Positions 1-9,799 are shown, numbered from the stretch's first letter. The stretch: 64,000 nt of DNA from Nocardiopsis sp. FR4 (GCF_009830945.1 NZ_VWVV01000036.1:1-64000), one strand, 5' to 3'. The notes: generated from the letters alone by a model not told the origin. Program-made: numbers and translations.

Positions 1-1
1 G

Positions 2-124
2 GTCTTCGAAGCGGACCTGCGTTCACCCACCGCACCAGCGGAGTTGTACGCACGCGTGCATGAACGGATGGGAGCTCCGAACATCCTTGTCAGCGCAGCC
101 GGAGACTACCCCCGGACGCCGCAC
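2..124 (+). pseudogene. Fragment of a short-chain dehydrogenase (SDR), cut by window edge
   Basis: In the second reading frame, bases 2 to about 109 encode a stretch resembling the segment of an SDR from beta-strand 3 to the NNAG motif (EADLRSPTAPAELYARV, then NILVSAAGDYP). The 5' part lies outside the window. After about base 109 the frame loses SDR character, turning into a proline/arginine-rich string until a stop at 215-217. Codon choice here (TCA, GCA, CCA, TTG, CAT, GCT, CTT, GGA) is far less G/C-biased at third positions than every gene that follows. I read this as a truncated remnant joined to the next gene. An assembly join or a real recombination junction are both possible. Confidence 0.4.
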
Positions 125-207
125 GCGCCCTGTGGGCGGCGCGCACGGCCGCCTTCGCCCGGCGGCGCCTGCGCGGCGGGCCCGGCACCGCCGCCGAGGT
201 CACCGAC

Positions 208-819
208 ATGGTGGTGACCAGCGCGCTCATCCCGCCGCTGGCCTGCTGGCACCGGTTGCGCGGTGAACTGCGCCACGCCGGGGCCCGCCCCGCCCCGGGG
301 GTGCGCGTGATCCTGTTCGACCGGGACGGCACCCTGGTCGAGGACGTGCCCTACAACGGCGACCCCGACAAGGTGCGCCCCACGGCCTCGGCGGCGCGGG
401 CCCTGGACCTGGCCCGCCGCGCCGGACTCGCCGTGGGCGTGGTCACCAACCAGTCCGGGATCGCCCGCGGACTGCTCACCCGCGCACAGGTGGACGCGGT
501 CAACCGGCGCGTGGAGGAGCTCCTGGGCCCCTTCGACCTGTGGCGGGTGTGCCCGCACGGCGAACGGGACGGCTGCGGCTGCCGCAAGCCCCGGCCCGGC
601 ATGGTCCGCTCCGCGGCCGCGGAACGCGGCCTGCTCCCCGCCCAGTGCGCCCTCGTCGGCGACATCGGCTCCGACGTGGAGGCCGCCCGGGCCGCGGGCG
701 CGCGCGGGGTGCTCGTTCCCACCGCCGCGACCCTGGACGCCGAGGTCCGGGACGCGCCCGAGACCGCCCCCGACCTGGAGGCGGCCGTCCTCCGCCTTCT
801 GGGAGGGTGCACCCCGTGA
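208..819 (+). CDS. gmhB: HAD-IIIA phosphatase, GmhB-like (heptose bisphosphate 7-phosphatase)
   Basis: Predicted cytoplasmic phosphatase removing the 7-phosphate from D-glycero-D-manno-heptose-1,7-bisphosphate. The HAD nucleophile motif DRDGT (Asp38 and Asp40) opens the domain. A TNQSG motif, a zinc-loop-like cluster (CPHGERDGCGCRKPRPG) and the acidic motif GDIGSDVEAARAAG follow, all as in GmhB/HisB-N proteins. The first 30 residues (SALIPPLACWHRLRGEL) do not belong to HAD. The frame is open back to the stop at 61-63 and looks like the tail of a longer, probably glycosyltransferase, domain that has been lost. GTG at 301, right before the HAD core, is an alternative start. The stop overlaps the next start (GTGA). 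The function is supported by gmhA and hldE in the same operon. Confidence 0.8.
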   Translation: MVVTSALIPPLACWHRLRGELRHAGARPAPGVRVILFDRDGTLVEDVPYNGDPDKVRPTASAARALDLARRAGLAVGVVTNQSGIARGLLTRAQVDAVNRRVEELLGPFDLWRVCPHGERDGCGCRKPRPGMVRSAAAERGLLPAQCALVGDIGSDVEAARAAGARGVLVPTAATLDAEVRDAPETAPDLEAAVLRLLGGCTP

Positions 820-1832
820 GCGAAGGCACCGTACTGGTGGCACGGCTGGACAGCATGGGCGACGTCCTGCTGTCCGGACCCGCCGTGCGCGCCGTCGCCC
901 ACCACGCCGAACGGGTGGTCTACCTCGCCGGGCCCCGGGGCGCCGAGGCCGCCGCGCTGCTGCCCGGCGTGGACCGGGTCCTGACCTGGTGCGCGCCCTG
1001 GATCGCCGCCGACCCGCCGCCCGTGGACCGCGCCGACGTCACCGCGCTGGTCGACCGCCTGTCCCGACTGGGCGCGCAGGCCGCCGTGCTGCTGACCTCC
1101 TTCCACCAGTCGCCCCTGCCGCTGGCCCTGCTCCTGCGCATGGCCGGGGTGCCCCGGATCTCGGCGGTCAGCGAGGACTACCCGGGCAGCCTGCTGGACG
1201 TGCGCCACCACGTGGAGTTCGGCGTCCCCGAGGCCGAGCGGATGCTCTCGGTGGCCGAGGCCGCCGGGTACCCGCCGCCCGCGGGGGAGACCGGGCGCTT
1301 GGCCGTGCGCCGACCGCTGCCCGACACCCGCGCCCTGACCGGACCGGACGGGTACGCGGTGGTGCACGTCGGCGCGGACGCCCCCTCCCGGGAGCTGCCG
1401 CCCGACCTGGCCGCCAAGACCGTCGCCGCGCTCGCCGAGCGCGGGCACCGGGTGCTGGTCACCGGTGCGGCGGGCGAGGCAGACCAGGCCGCGGAGGTGG
1501 CCGCGCACGGCGGCACCAGCCTGGCCGGGCGCACCGGCCTGGCCGAACTCGCCGACGTGCTCGACCGCGCCGCCGTCCTGGTCTCGGGCAACACCGGCCC
1601 CGCCCACCTGGCCGCCGCGGTCGGCACACCCGTGGTCTCGCTCTTCGCGCCCGTCGTGCCCGCCTCGGCCTGGGCGCCCTACGGCACCCCGGTGCGGGTC
1701 CTGGGCGACCAGCGGGCGCCCTGCGCCGACACGCGCGCCCGGGTCTGCCCGGTCCCGGGCCACCCGTGCCTGGCGTCGGTGTCCTCCGACGACGTCCTGA
1801 CCGCAGTCGACGAACTCCTGGGGGAACGATGA
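816..1832 (+). CDS. Glycosyltransferase family 9, heptosyltransferase-like
   Basis: 338-residue GT-B enzyme of the ADP-heptose:LPS heptosyltransferase family (GT9). It has the N-terminal LVARLDSMGDVLLSGPAVRA motif typical of GT9, and the C-terminal nucleotide-binding segment LVSGNTGPAHLAAAVGTPVV followed by SLFAPVVPASAWAPYG. It should transfer a heptose from a nucleotide-activated donor to a glycan or other acceptor on the cytoplasmic side. GTG start at 816, overlapping the stop of the phosphatase gene by 4 bases. The next gene overlaps its stop as ATGA. The acceptor cannot be deduced, since Gram-positive cells lack LPS. Confidence 0.88.
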   Translation: MSEGTVLVARLDSMGDVLLSGPAVRAVAHHAERVVYLAGPRGAEAAALLPGVDRVLTWCAPWIAADPPPVDRADVTALVDRLSRLGAQAAVLLTSFHQSPLPLALLLRMAGVPRISAVSEDYPGSLLDVRHHVEFGVPEAERMLSVAEAAGYPPPAGETGRLAVRRPLPDTRALTGPDGYAVVHVGADAPSRELPPDLAAKTVAALAERGHRVLVTGAAGEADQAAEVAAHGGTSLAGRTGLAELADVLDRAAVLVSGNTGPAHLAAAVGTPVVSLFAPVVPASAWAPYGTPVRVLGDQRAPCADTRARVCPVPGHPCLASVSSDDVLTAVDELLGER

Positions 1833-2869
1833 CGCTCCAGCAACCGGTGCCCACCGCCCCGGCCGGCATGGCCCAGGGCCGGGCCAGGACGCCCGCGCGC
1901 GTCCTGCGGATCCTGCTCTGGCACGTGCACGGCTCGTGGACGACCGCGTTCGTCCACGGCGGGCACACCTGCCTGCTGCCGGTGACCCCGGACCGGGGGC
2001 CCGACGGGCGGGGCCGGGCGCGCACCTGGGACTGGCCCGCCAACGCCGAGGAGGTCCCCTGGGACGCGGTGCGCGACAGCGAACCCGACCTGGTCATCCT
2101 CCAGCGCCCGCACGAGCTCGAACTGGCCGCGCGGCTGCTGGGCCGCTCCCTGGGCCGGGACGTGCCCGCCCTGTACGTCGAGCACAACACCCCGCGCCAG
2201 GACGTGCCGCTCACCCGCCACCCCGTGGCCGACCGCAGCGACATCCCCGTCGTGCACGTGACCTACTTCAACGACCTGTTCTGGGACTGCGGGCGCGCCC
2301 CCACGTACGTGGTCGAGCACGGGGTGCCCGACCCCGGCCACCGCTACACCGGCGAGGTGGACCGCGTGGGCGTGGTGCTCAACGAACCCCTGCGCCGCTG
2401 GCGCTTCACCGGCACCGACCTGCTCCCGGGGCTGGCCGAGAAGGTGCCGCTGGACCTGTTCGGGATGGACGTGGCCGGGGTACCCGACCGCTTCGGGCTG
2501 CCGCCCTCGCGGCTGCGCGCCTACGAGGACCTGCCGCAGGCGGCGATGCACGAGCAGCTCGCCCGCCGCCGCGCCTACGTCCACCCGCTGCGCTGGACCT
2601 CGCTGGGGCTGTCCCTCATCGAGGCCATGATGCTCGGCCTCCCCGTCGCCGTCCTCGGCACCACCGAGGCGCACGAGGCCGTACCACCGGAGGCGGGAAC
2701 CGTCTCCACCGATCCCCGCGTACTCGCGGAGGCGCTGCACGCGTTCCGACAGGACCGCGACCTGGCCCTCCGCACCGGCACGGCCGCCCGCGCCGCGGCT
2801 CTGCGCCGCTACGGGCTCACCCGTTTCCTCGACGACTGGGACCGGGTGCTACAGGAGGTGACGTCATGA
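1829..2869 (+). CDS. Glycosyltransferase (GT4-like, GT-B fold)
   Basis: 346-residue protein. The start of the fold (RILLWHVHGSWTTAFVHGGH), the central VEHGVPDPGHRYTGE and the C-terminal WTSLGLSLIEAMMLGLPVAV indicate a GT-B glycosyltransferase. The last carries the E-x7-E-like donor-site motif of GT4. The N-terminal half is atypical for GT4, so the donor and acceptor cannot be named. Translationally coupled at both ends (ATGA overlap at 1829-1832; 4-base overlap with the next gene at 2866-2869). It is probably one of the chain-building enzymes of the heptose-containing glycan. Confidence 0.82.
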   Translation: MTLQQPVPTAPAGMAQGRARTPARVLRILLWHVHGSWTTAFVHGGHTCLLPVTPDRGPDGRGRARTWDWPANAEEVPWDAVRDSEPDLVILQRPHELELAARLLGRSLGRDVPALYVEHNTPRQDVPLTRHPVADRSDIPVVHVTYFNDLFWDCGRAPTYVVEHGVPDPGHRYTGEVDRVGVVLNEPLRRWRFTGTDLLPGLAEKVPLDLFGMDVAGVPDRFGLPPSRLRAYEDLPQAAMHEQLARRRAYVHPLRWTSLGLSLIEAMMLGLPVAVLGTTEAHEAVPPEAGTVSTDPRVLAEALHAFRQDRDLALRTGTAARAAALRRYGLTRFLDDWDRVLQEVTS

Positions 2870-4125
2870 GAATCGCCATGGTCTCCGAACACGCCAGCCC
2901 GCTGGCCGTGATCAGCGGAGAGGACGCGGGCGGACAGAACGTGCATGTGGCCGAGCTGGCCGCGGCGCTCGCCGCGCGAGGACACGAGGTCGCCGTCTAC
3001 ACGCGCCGCACCGACACCGAGCGGCCCGACACCGTGTCCCTGGGGCCGGGGGTGCGGGTGGAACACGTACGGGCCGGGCCGGCGGCACCCATCAGCAAGG
3101 ACGAAATGCCCCGGTACATGCCCGAGTTCGCCCAGCGGCTACGGGCCGCCTGGCGCATCCACCGGCCCGACGTCGTCCACGCCCACTTCTGGATGAGCGG
3201 CTTCGCCTCGCTGCGCGCGGCCAACGGCCTGGACCTGCCGGTCCTGCAGACCTTCCACGCCCTGGGCACCGTCAAGCACCGCCACCAGGGGTCGGAGGAC
3301 ACCAGCCCCGTCGAGCGCATCCCGACCGAGCGCGCCGTGGCCAGCCAGTGCGACATGGTCGTGGCCACCTCCACCGAGGAGCGCCGCGAGCTGGCCGAGT
3401 GGGGCGTCCCGCCCGGGCGTGTGGCGGTCGTGCCCTGCGGGGTGGACACCGCACGCTTCGCCCCGAAGGGTCCGGCCGCCCCGCGCGGCGACCGGCCGCG
3501 CCTGCTCAGCCTGGGCCGCCTGGTCAAGCGCAAGGGCGTGGACACCGTGATCCGCGCGCTCGCCGAGGTGCCCGAGGCCGAACTGGTCATCGCCGGGGGA
3601 GCCGACCGCGAACGCCTGTGGACCCAACCCGAGGCGGTGCGGCTGCGCATGGTGGCCGAGCGCGTGGGCGTGGCCGACCGGGTCGCCTTCCTGGGCTGTG
3701 TGGACCGCCACGAGGTGCCCGCGCTGCTGCGGTCGATCGACGTCGCGGTCAACGTGCCCTGGTACGAGCCCTTCGGCATCTCCACCGTCGAGGCGATGGC
3801 CTGCGGTGTCCCCGTGGTCGCCTCCCGGGTGGGCGGCCACGTGGACACCGTCGTGCACGGGGAGACCGGCCTGCTCGTGCCGCCCCGCTCGCCCAAACGG
3901 CTGGGCCGCGCCGTGCGCTGGCTGCTCTCGGACGAGTCGACCCGGGCCGGTTTCGGCGAGGCGGCGGCCGAGCGCGCCCGCGACCACTACTCCTGGGCGG
4001 AGGTGGCCCGGCGCACCGAGGAGTGCTACCTGCACGTGACCGGCACGTCCGCCACGGGGGTCCCGGCTCCCCGCGCCGTCCGCAGCACGCCGGTCGGCAC
4101 CACGGTCACGGGAGGCGAGGAGTGA
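2866..4125 (+). CDS. Glycosyltransferase family 4 (MshA/sucrose-phosphate-synthase-like)
   Basis: 419-residue retaining GT4 enzyme. The N-terminus (MRIAMVSEHASPLA, then GGQNVHVAELAAALAARGHEV) is the acceptor-side pattern shared with MshA and sucrose synthases. VHAHFWMSG, the Rossmann-like SLGRLVKRKGVDTVIRA, and EPFGISTVEAMACGVPVVAS with the two donor-binding glutamates follow in family order. Cytoplasmic or peripheral on the membrane. ATG at 2866 overlaps the previous stop, and its own stop TGA (4123-4125) shares a base with the next ATG. Nucleotide-sugar specificity is unknown. Confidence 0.9.
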   Translation: MRIAMVSEHASPLAVISGEDAGGQNVHVAELAAALAARGHEVAVYTRRTDTERPDTVSLGPGVRVEHVRAGPAAPISKDEMPRYMPEFAQRLRAAWRIHRPDVVHAHFWMSGFASLRAANGLDLPVLQTFHALGTVKHRHQGSEDTSPVERIPTERAVASQCDMVVATSTEERRELAEWGVPPGRVAVVPCGVDTARFAPKGPAAPRGDRPRLLSLGRLVKRKGVDTVIRALAEVPEAELVIAGGADRERLWTQPEAVRLRMVAERVGVADRVAFLGCVDRHEVPALLRSIDVAVNVPWYEPFGISTVEAMACGVPVVASRVGGHVDTVVHGETGLLVPPRSPKRLGRAVRWLLSDESTRAGFGEAAAERARDHYSWAEVARRTEECYLHVTGTSATGVPAPRAVRSTPVGTTVTGGEE

Positions 4126-4715
4126 TGCACGCGCACCTGCTCCAGCTCAGCCGGGCCCTCGACGACATCGACGCGGCCCGCGTGGAACGGTGGGGGGCCC
4201 GCGCGGCCCGCGCACTGGGCACCGGGCAGCGCCTGTTCGCCTGCGGCAACGGCGGCAGCGCGGCCGAGGCCCAGCACCTGACGGCCGAGCTCACCGGACG
4301 CTTCGAGGACGAGCGAGCGCCCCTGTCGGCGATCGCGCTGCACGCGGAGACCTCCAGCGTCACCGCCATCGCCAACGACTACGGCTACCACCAGGTCTAC
4401 GCCCGCCAGCTGCGCGCGCACGCCCGCCCGGGCGACCTGCTGGTGTGCATGTCCACCAGCGGCAACAGCGAGAACGTCGTGGCCGCGGCCAAGGCCGCGC
4501 AGGAGCTGGACGTCACCTGCTGGTCCATGACCGGACCCGGGCCCAGCGCCCTGGAGTCGCTCAGCGACGAGACGGTGGCGGTCCCCGCGCCGCGCACCTC
4601 GACCGTGCAGGAGGTGCACCTGGCGCTGGTCCACGTGTTCTGCGCCGCGGTGGACCGGGAGTTGGCCGCCCGCGAGCACGGGGCGTTCGTCCCGCGGAGG
4701 AGGGCCGCCACGTGA
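4125..4715 (+). CDS. gmhA: Sedoheptulose-7-phosphate isomerase (phosphoheptose isomerase)
   Basis: 196-residue SIS-domain enzyme converting sedoheptulose 7-phosphate to D-glycero-D-manno-heptose 7-phosphate, the first step of activated heptose synthesis. Family motifs CGNGGSAAEAQHLTAELTGR, ANDYGYHQVYARQL and STSGNSENVV are intact and the length matches GmhA (about 190 residues). ATG start at 4125 shares its A with the stop of the preceding gene (TGATG). The stop overlaps the hldE start (GTGA). Co-transcription with hldE and the GmhB-like gene supports the heptose role over other SIS sugar isomerases. Confidence 0.93.
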   Translation: MHAHLLQLSRALDDIDAARVERWGARAARALGTGQRLFACGNGGSAAEAQHLTAELTGRFEDERAPLSAIALHAETSSVTAIANDYGYHQVYARQLRAHARPGDLLVCMSTSGNSENVVAAAKAAQELDVTCWSMTGPGPSALESLSDETVAVPAPRTSTVQEVHLALVHVFCAAVDRELAAREHGAFVPRRRAAT

Positions 4716-6094
4716 GCGACGGACCCGTGGTGGTGCTCGGCGACGCACTGCTGGACGTGGACCTGCGCGGGGTGTCCCGGCGGGACTGCCCCGACGCGCC
4801 CGCGCCCGTCCTGGAGGGGACCGAGGCCTGGTATCGACCGGGCGGCGCGGCCCTGGCCGCGCTGTGCGCCGGTGCGGGCGGGCGCGAGGTGGTCCTGGTG
4901 ACCGCGCTGGGCGGCGACCCCGCCGCCGAGGACCTGGCCGAGCTGCTCAGGGGAAGCGTGCGGCTGGTGGGACTACCGTTGATGGAGCGCACCCCCACCA
5001 AGACCCGGGTGCAGGCCAACGGGCGCACCGTGGCCCGCCTGGACGAGGGGTGCGACGGGGTGGAGCGCGAGGCCCGCGCCGAGGACGTGGCCCGGGCCCT
5101 GGACGGGGCCTCGGCCGTGCTCGTGGCCGACTACGGGCACGGGCTCACCCGGCAGGCCCCGGTACGCGAGGCCCTGGCGGCCCGCGCCCGCCGGGTCCCG
5201 CTGGTGTGGGACCCGCACCCGCGCGGCGCGGTGCCGCTGCCCGGGGCGCGGTTGGTCACGCCCAACGCGGCCGAGGCCGAGGTCCCCGAGGGCGAGGAGG
5301 AGCGGGCCCTGCGCCGGGCCGGTGAGCTGGCCGGGGTGTGGGACGTGCGCTCGGTGGCCGTCACCCTGGGCGCCCGCGGGGCCGCCTGGTCCGACCGCTC
5401 GGGCGGGCGCGCCCTGGTCCCCGGCCGCCCCGTGGAGTCGCCCGCGGACACCTGCGGGGCCGGGGACGCCTTCGCCGCGGCGTGCGCCGTGGCGCTGGCC
5501 GAGGGGGCGCGCGTCCCCGACGCCGTCCGGCGGGGGGTGGCCTCCGCCTCGGAGTTCGTGGCCGGGGGCGGCGCCTCGGCGCACACCCGGCCCCGTCCCG
5601 GGGCGGCCGTGCCCGACCCGCGCGCGGCCGACGCGGCGGCGGGCGGTGCGCCCGGGCGGCCGGGACGGCTCGTGGCCACCGGCGGCTGCTTCGACGTGCT
5701 GCACGCGGGCCACGTCGACCTGCTGCGCCGGGCCCGCGCCCTGGGCGACCGCCTCGTGGTGCTGCTCAACAGCGACGCCTCGGTGCGGGCGCTCAAGGGC
5801 AGCGGCCGGCCCGTGGTCGGCGAGCGCGACCGCGCCCGCGTGCTCTCCGCCCTGGACTGCGTGGACGAGGTCGTCGTGTTCGGCGAGACCACTCCGGTGC
5901 GCGCCCTGGAGCGGCTGCGGCCGGACGTGTGGGTCAAGGGCGGCGACTACGACGTGGAGGAACTGCCGGAGACGCCCGTGGTGCGCCGGGCCGGGGGAGA
6001 GGTGGTCACCGTGCCGCTGGTTCCCGGCCACTCCACCACCGGGCTGATCACCCGCATTCGGGGCCGGGGCCGCGACGGCGTGCCCGCCCGGTAG
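4712..6094 (+). CDS. hldE: Bifunctional heptose-7-phosphate kinase / heptose-1-phosphate nucleotidyltransferase
   Basis: 460 residues in two domains, as in RfaE/HldE. Residues 1 to about 300 are a PfkB-family sugar kinase with the ATP/anion-hole motif DTCGAGDAFAA near residue 247. From about residue 322 there is a cytidylyltransferase-like domain with GGCFDVLHAGHVDLLRRAR, the HxGH signature, then VKGGDYDVEELPE and a final GHSTTGLI. The first half makes heptose-1,7-bisphosphate and the second makes nucleotide-activated heptose (ADP in known HldE). GTG start at 4712 overlaps gmhA. The operon then pauses for 87 bases before the SDR gene. Confidence 0.93.
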   Translation: MSDGPVVVLGDALLDVDLRGVSRRDCPDAPAPVLEGTEAWYRPGGAALAALCAGAGGREVVLVTALGGDPAAEDLAELLRGSVRLVGLPLMERTPTKTRVQANGRTVARLDEGCDGVEREARAEDVARALDGASAVLVADYGHGLTRQAPVREALAARARRVPLVWDPHPRGAVPLPGARLVTPNAAEAEVPEGEEERALRRAGELAGVWDVRSVAVTLGARGAAWSDRSGGRALVPGRPVESPADTCGAGDAFAAACAVALAEGARVPDAVRRGVASASEFVAGGGASAHTRPRPGAAVPDPRAADAAAGGAPGRPGRLVATGGCFDVLHAGHVDLLRRARALGDRLVVLLNSDASVRALKGSGRPVVGERDRARVLSALDCVDEVVVFGETTPVRALERLRPDVWVKGGDYDVEELPETPVVRRAGGEVVTVPLVPGHSTTGLITRIRGRGRDGVPAR

Positions 6095-6181
6095 CGGCCG
6101 CCGCGCCCGCCAGGGCCAGGCCGCCGGAACGAACGACCGGCCCCGAGCCGGTCACCGAGGAACGAGGAAACGGGGAAAGAG

Positions 6182-6868
6182 ATGCGTCCACTGGGGAACA
6201 CGCTGATCACCGGAGGGGCCTCCGGCCTGGGAGCGGCCACCGCCGAGGCCGTGGCCGCCGAGGGCGGGCACCCCATCCTCCTGGACCGCCAGCACCCGGG
6301 CAGCGACCTGCCCTTCGAACAGGTCGACCTGGCCGACCGCGAGGCGGTCGAACGCGCCGTGCACCGGGTCAGCATCGAACACGGCAGGATCGACGCCCTG
6401 GTCAACGCGGCCGGGACTGACGCCTGCGGCACCCTCACCGACGTGTCCGCCGACGACTGGGAACGGGTCATCCAGGTCAACCTCATCGGCACCGCCTCCG
6501 TCACCCGCGCGGCCCTGCCCCACCTGCGCGCCTCCCGGGGCACGGTCGTCAACTGCGCCTCCACGCTGGGCCTGCGCGCGCTCAGCGACGCCACCGCCTA
6601 CTGCGCCTCCAAGTTCGGAGTCGTGGGCTTCACCCGGGCGCTGGCCGCCGAACTCGCCGGCCAGGTCGGGGTGACGCTCCTGGTCCCCGGGGGGATGAGC
6701 ACGTCCTTCTTCGACGGCCGCCCCGAGCAGTACAAGCCCGGACCCGACGCCAAGCTCAACGCGCCCGAGGACGTGGCCCGCGCGGTGGTGTTCGCGCTGC
6801 GCCAGCCCCCCGGCTGCGAGGTGCGCGAACTGGTCATCTGCCCCTCCCAGGAGACCTCCTGGCCCTGA
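6182..6868 (+). CDS. Short-chain dehydrogenase/reductase (SDR)
   Basis: 228-residue classical SDR. Cofactor loop TGGASGLG (residues 10-17), NAAG (75-78), and catalytic Ser127, Tyr140 and Lys144 in YCASK. A good ribosome site (GAGGAAACGGGGAAAGAG) precedes the ATG. Lying between hldE and the epimerase gene, it may oxidise or reduce a sugar intermediate or a lipid-linked acceptor, but SDR substrates cannot be read from sequence. It is a complete gene, unlike the SDR fragment at the window start, and the two are not obviously the same family. Confidence 0.88.
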   Translation: MRPLGNTLITGGASGLGAATAEAVAAEGGHPILLDRQHPGSDLPFEQVDLADREAVERAVHRVSIEHGRIDALVNAAGTDACGTLTDVSADDWERVIQVNLIGTASVTRAALPHLRASRGTVVNCASTLGLRALSDATAYCASKFGVVGFTRALAAELAGQVGVTLLVPGGMSTSFFDGRPEQYKPGPDAKLNAPEDVARAVVFALRQPPGCEVRELVICPSQETSWP

Positions 6869-6968
6869 GGCCCGGAAGACGGGTAACCGGGAGTGCAGGG
6901 GGCCGAGGCCCCGAAGAGCTCTGCCCGAGAAGCGCCGCCTGGGCGGCGAGATCCGGAAGGTGGGCGAC

Positions 6969-7961
<993 letters not shown>

Positions 7962-8006
7962 CGGGCCCGGCCGAAGGGGAGACGGGGCGCACGAGGAAGG
8001 AGCGAC

Positions 8007-8882
8007 GTGGAACACCCGGAGCACCCGAGGGTCACCGTGGTGGTGGCCACTCGCGACCGCCGCGAGGAGCTGCTGCGCACTCTGCGGCACGTGGAGGCGC
8101 TGGAGCCCCGGCCGCCCGTGGTGGTGGTGGACAACGCCTCCGCCGACGGCACCGCCGCGGCCGTGCGCGCGGAGTTCCCGCGCGTGCGGCTCGTGCGCCA
8201 GTCCCGCAACACCGGGTGCGCGGCCCGCAACACCGGAGTGTTCTGCGCCACGACGCCCTACGTCGCCTTCTGCGACGACGACTCCTGGTGGGCTCCGGGG
8301 GCCCTGGAGGCGGCGGCCGACGCCCTGGACGCCCACCCGCGCCTGGGGCTGGTCGCCGCCTCCGTGTTCGTCGGCGAGCAGGAGCGCCCCGACCCGGTCA
8401 ACGAGGCGCTGGCGCGCAGCCCGCTGCCGGCGGAGGGCGACCTGCCCGGGCCGCGGATCCTGGGGTTCCTGGCCTGCGCGGCGGTGGTGCGGCGCCGGGC
8501 CTTCGAGGAGGCGGGCGGTTTCAGCTCCCTGCTGTTCTTCGCCGGGGAGGAGGCGCTGCTGGCCCAGGACCTGGCCGCCCGCGGCTGGGAGCTGTGCCAC
8601 CTGGAACACGTGCGCGTGCACCACCACCCCTCCTCCACCCGCCCGCCCGGACGGTGGCGGCGGACCCTGGAGGAGCGCAACGCGCTGCTGACCGTCTGGC
8701 TGCGCCGCCGCCCGGCCCTGGCCCTGGCCCGCACGGCGCGGCTGGCCGGGCGCGCGCTGCGCGACCCGGTCTCGCGCGGTGCGCTGACCGGGGCGCTGCG
8801 GGTGCTGCCCGCGGCGATGGCGCGGCGCCGCCCGGTGCCCGCGCGGCTGGAACGCGATCTGTCCCTGTTGGAGGAGGCATGA
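8007..8882 (+). CDS. Glycosyltransferase family 2
   Basis: 291-residue GT-A enzyme. VTVVVATRDRREELLRTLRH, VVVVDNASADGT and VAFCDDDSWW (the DxD-type metal/donor motif) are seen in family order, and EAGGFSSLLFFAGEEALLAQ lies in the acceptor region. GTG start at 8007 behind GAAGGAGCGAC. The last codons overlap the next gene (ATGA). No membrane helix is evident. Together with its neighbour at 8879 it looks like a tandem duplication of one GT2 ancestor. Confidence 0.87.
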   Translation: MEHPEHPRVTVVVATRDRREELLRTLRHVEALEPRPPVVVVDNASADGTAAAVRAEFPRVRLVRQSRNTGCAARNTGVFCATTPYVAFCDDDSWWAPGALEAAADALDAHPRLGLVAASVFVGEQERPDPVNEALARSPLPAEGDLPGPRILGFLACAAVVRRRAFEEAGGFSSLLFFAGEEALLAQDLAARGWELCHLEHVRVHHHPSSTRPPGRWRRTLEERNALLTVWLRRRPALALARTARLAGRALRDPVSRGALTGALRVLPAAMARRRPVPARLERDLSLLEEA

Positions 8883-9778
8883 GCGAGGGCGCCCGCGTCG
8901 GGGTCGTGGTCATCACCCGCGACCGCAGGCAGGAGCTGCTGCGCACCCTGGACCGCCTGGCGGAGCTGCCGGGACCGCCGCCGACCGTCGTGGTGGACAA
9001 CGCCTCCGCCGACGGCACCGCCGCGGCCGTGGACGAGCACCACCCCTGGGTCCGCCTGGTCCGGGCCGGGACCAACCTGGGGTCGGTGGGCCGCAACATC
9101 GGGGTGGAGGCCCTGGACACGCCCTACGTCGCCTTCTGCGACGACGACACCTGGTGGGAGCCCGGCGCCCTGGAGCGGGCCGCCGACCTGCTGGACGCCC
9201 ACCCCCGCCTGGGCTCGGTGACGGCGCGCCTGCTCGTGGAGCCCGGCGGGCACGAGGACCCCCTCACCCCCGAACTGCGCCACTCCCCGGTCCCCGGGCC
9301 AGACTGGCTGCCCGGGCCCGCCCTGCTGGGGGTGCTGGCCGGGGTCACGGTGTTCCGCGTGCGCGCCTTCGAGCAGGCGGGCGGGTTCTCCCGGCGCCTG
9401 TGGATGGGCGGGGAGGAGGAGCTGCTGGCGCTGGACCTGGCCGCCGCCGGGTGGTGGATGTGCTGGGACGAGAGGACGGTGGCCCACCACGCCGCCTCCC
9501 CGGTGCGCGATCCCTCCCGGCGTCGCCGCCTCGGGATCCGCAACACCCTGTGGACCGCGTGGCTGCGCCGTCCCCTGGACGGCGCGTGGCGGCACACGTG
9601 GCAGACCCTGAGGTCGGTGCCGCGCGACGGCACCAGCGCCCTGGCCGTGGCCGAGGCCCTGGCCGGGCTGCCCTGGGTGCTGCGCGAGCGCGCACCGGTC
9701 CCGCCGCGCGTGGAACGGGGGCTGCGCGCCCTGGAGGCCCCCCGGCGCGAGTCCGGGGCCCGGCGCTACGTGGGCTGA
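8879..9778 (+). CDS. Glycosyltransferase family 2 (paralogue of the preceding gene)
   Basis: 299 residues with the same order of motifs as the gene before it: VVVITRDRRQELLRTLDR, VVVDNASADGTAAAV, YVAFCDDDTWWEPGALE, EQAGGFSRRLWMGGEEELLA. The DNA-level match in VVVDNASADGTAAAV and YVAFCDDD is very close, which supports duplication. The ATG overlaps the previous stop. It ends the operon: a short inverted repeat (9775-9799) spans its stop and that of the convergent gene. Confidence 0.87.
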   Translation: MSEGARVGVVVITRDRRQELLRTLDRLAELPGPPPTVVVDNASADGTAAAVDEHHPWVRLVRAGTNLGSVGRNIGVEALDTPYVAFCDDDTWWEPGALERAADLLDAHPRLGSVTARLLVEPGGHEDPLTPELRHSPVPGPDWLPGPALLGVLAGVTVFRVRAFEQAGGFSRRLWMGGEEELLALDLAAAGWWMCWDERTVAHHAASPVRDPSRRRRLGIRNTLWTAWLRRPLDGAWRHTWQTLRSVPRDGTSALAVAEALAGLPWVLRERAPVPPRVERGLRALEAPRRESGARRYVG

Positions 9779-9799
9779 CCCAGGGGCCGACCGGGTCAG
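9775..9799. terminator. Short hairpin shared by convergent stops
   Basis: CTGACCC (9775-9781) pairs with GGGTCAG (9793-9799). The two arms contain the stop codons of the + strand GT2 gene and the - strand membrane-protein gene. It may serve as a bidirectional transcription end. No T-run is present, which is usual in such GC-rich DNA. Confidence 0.4.
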
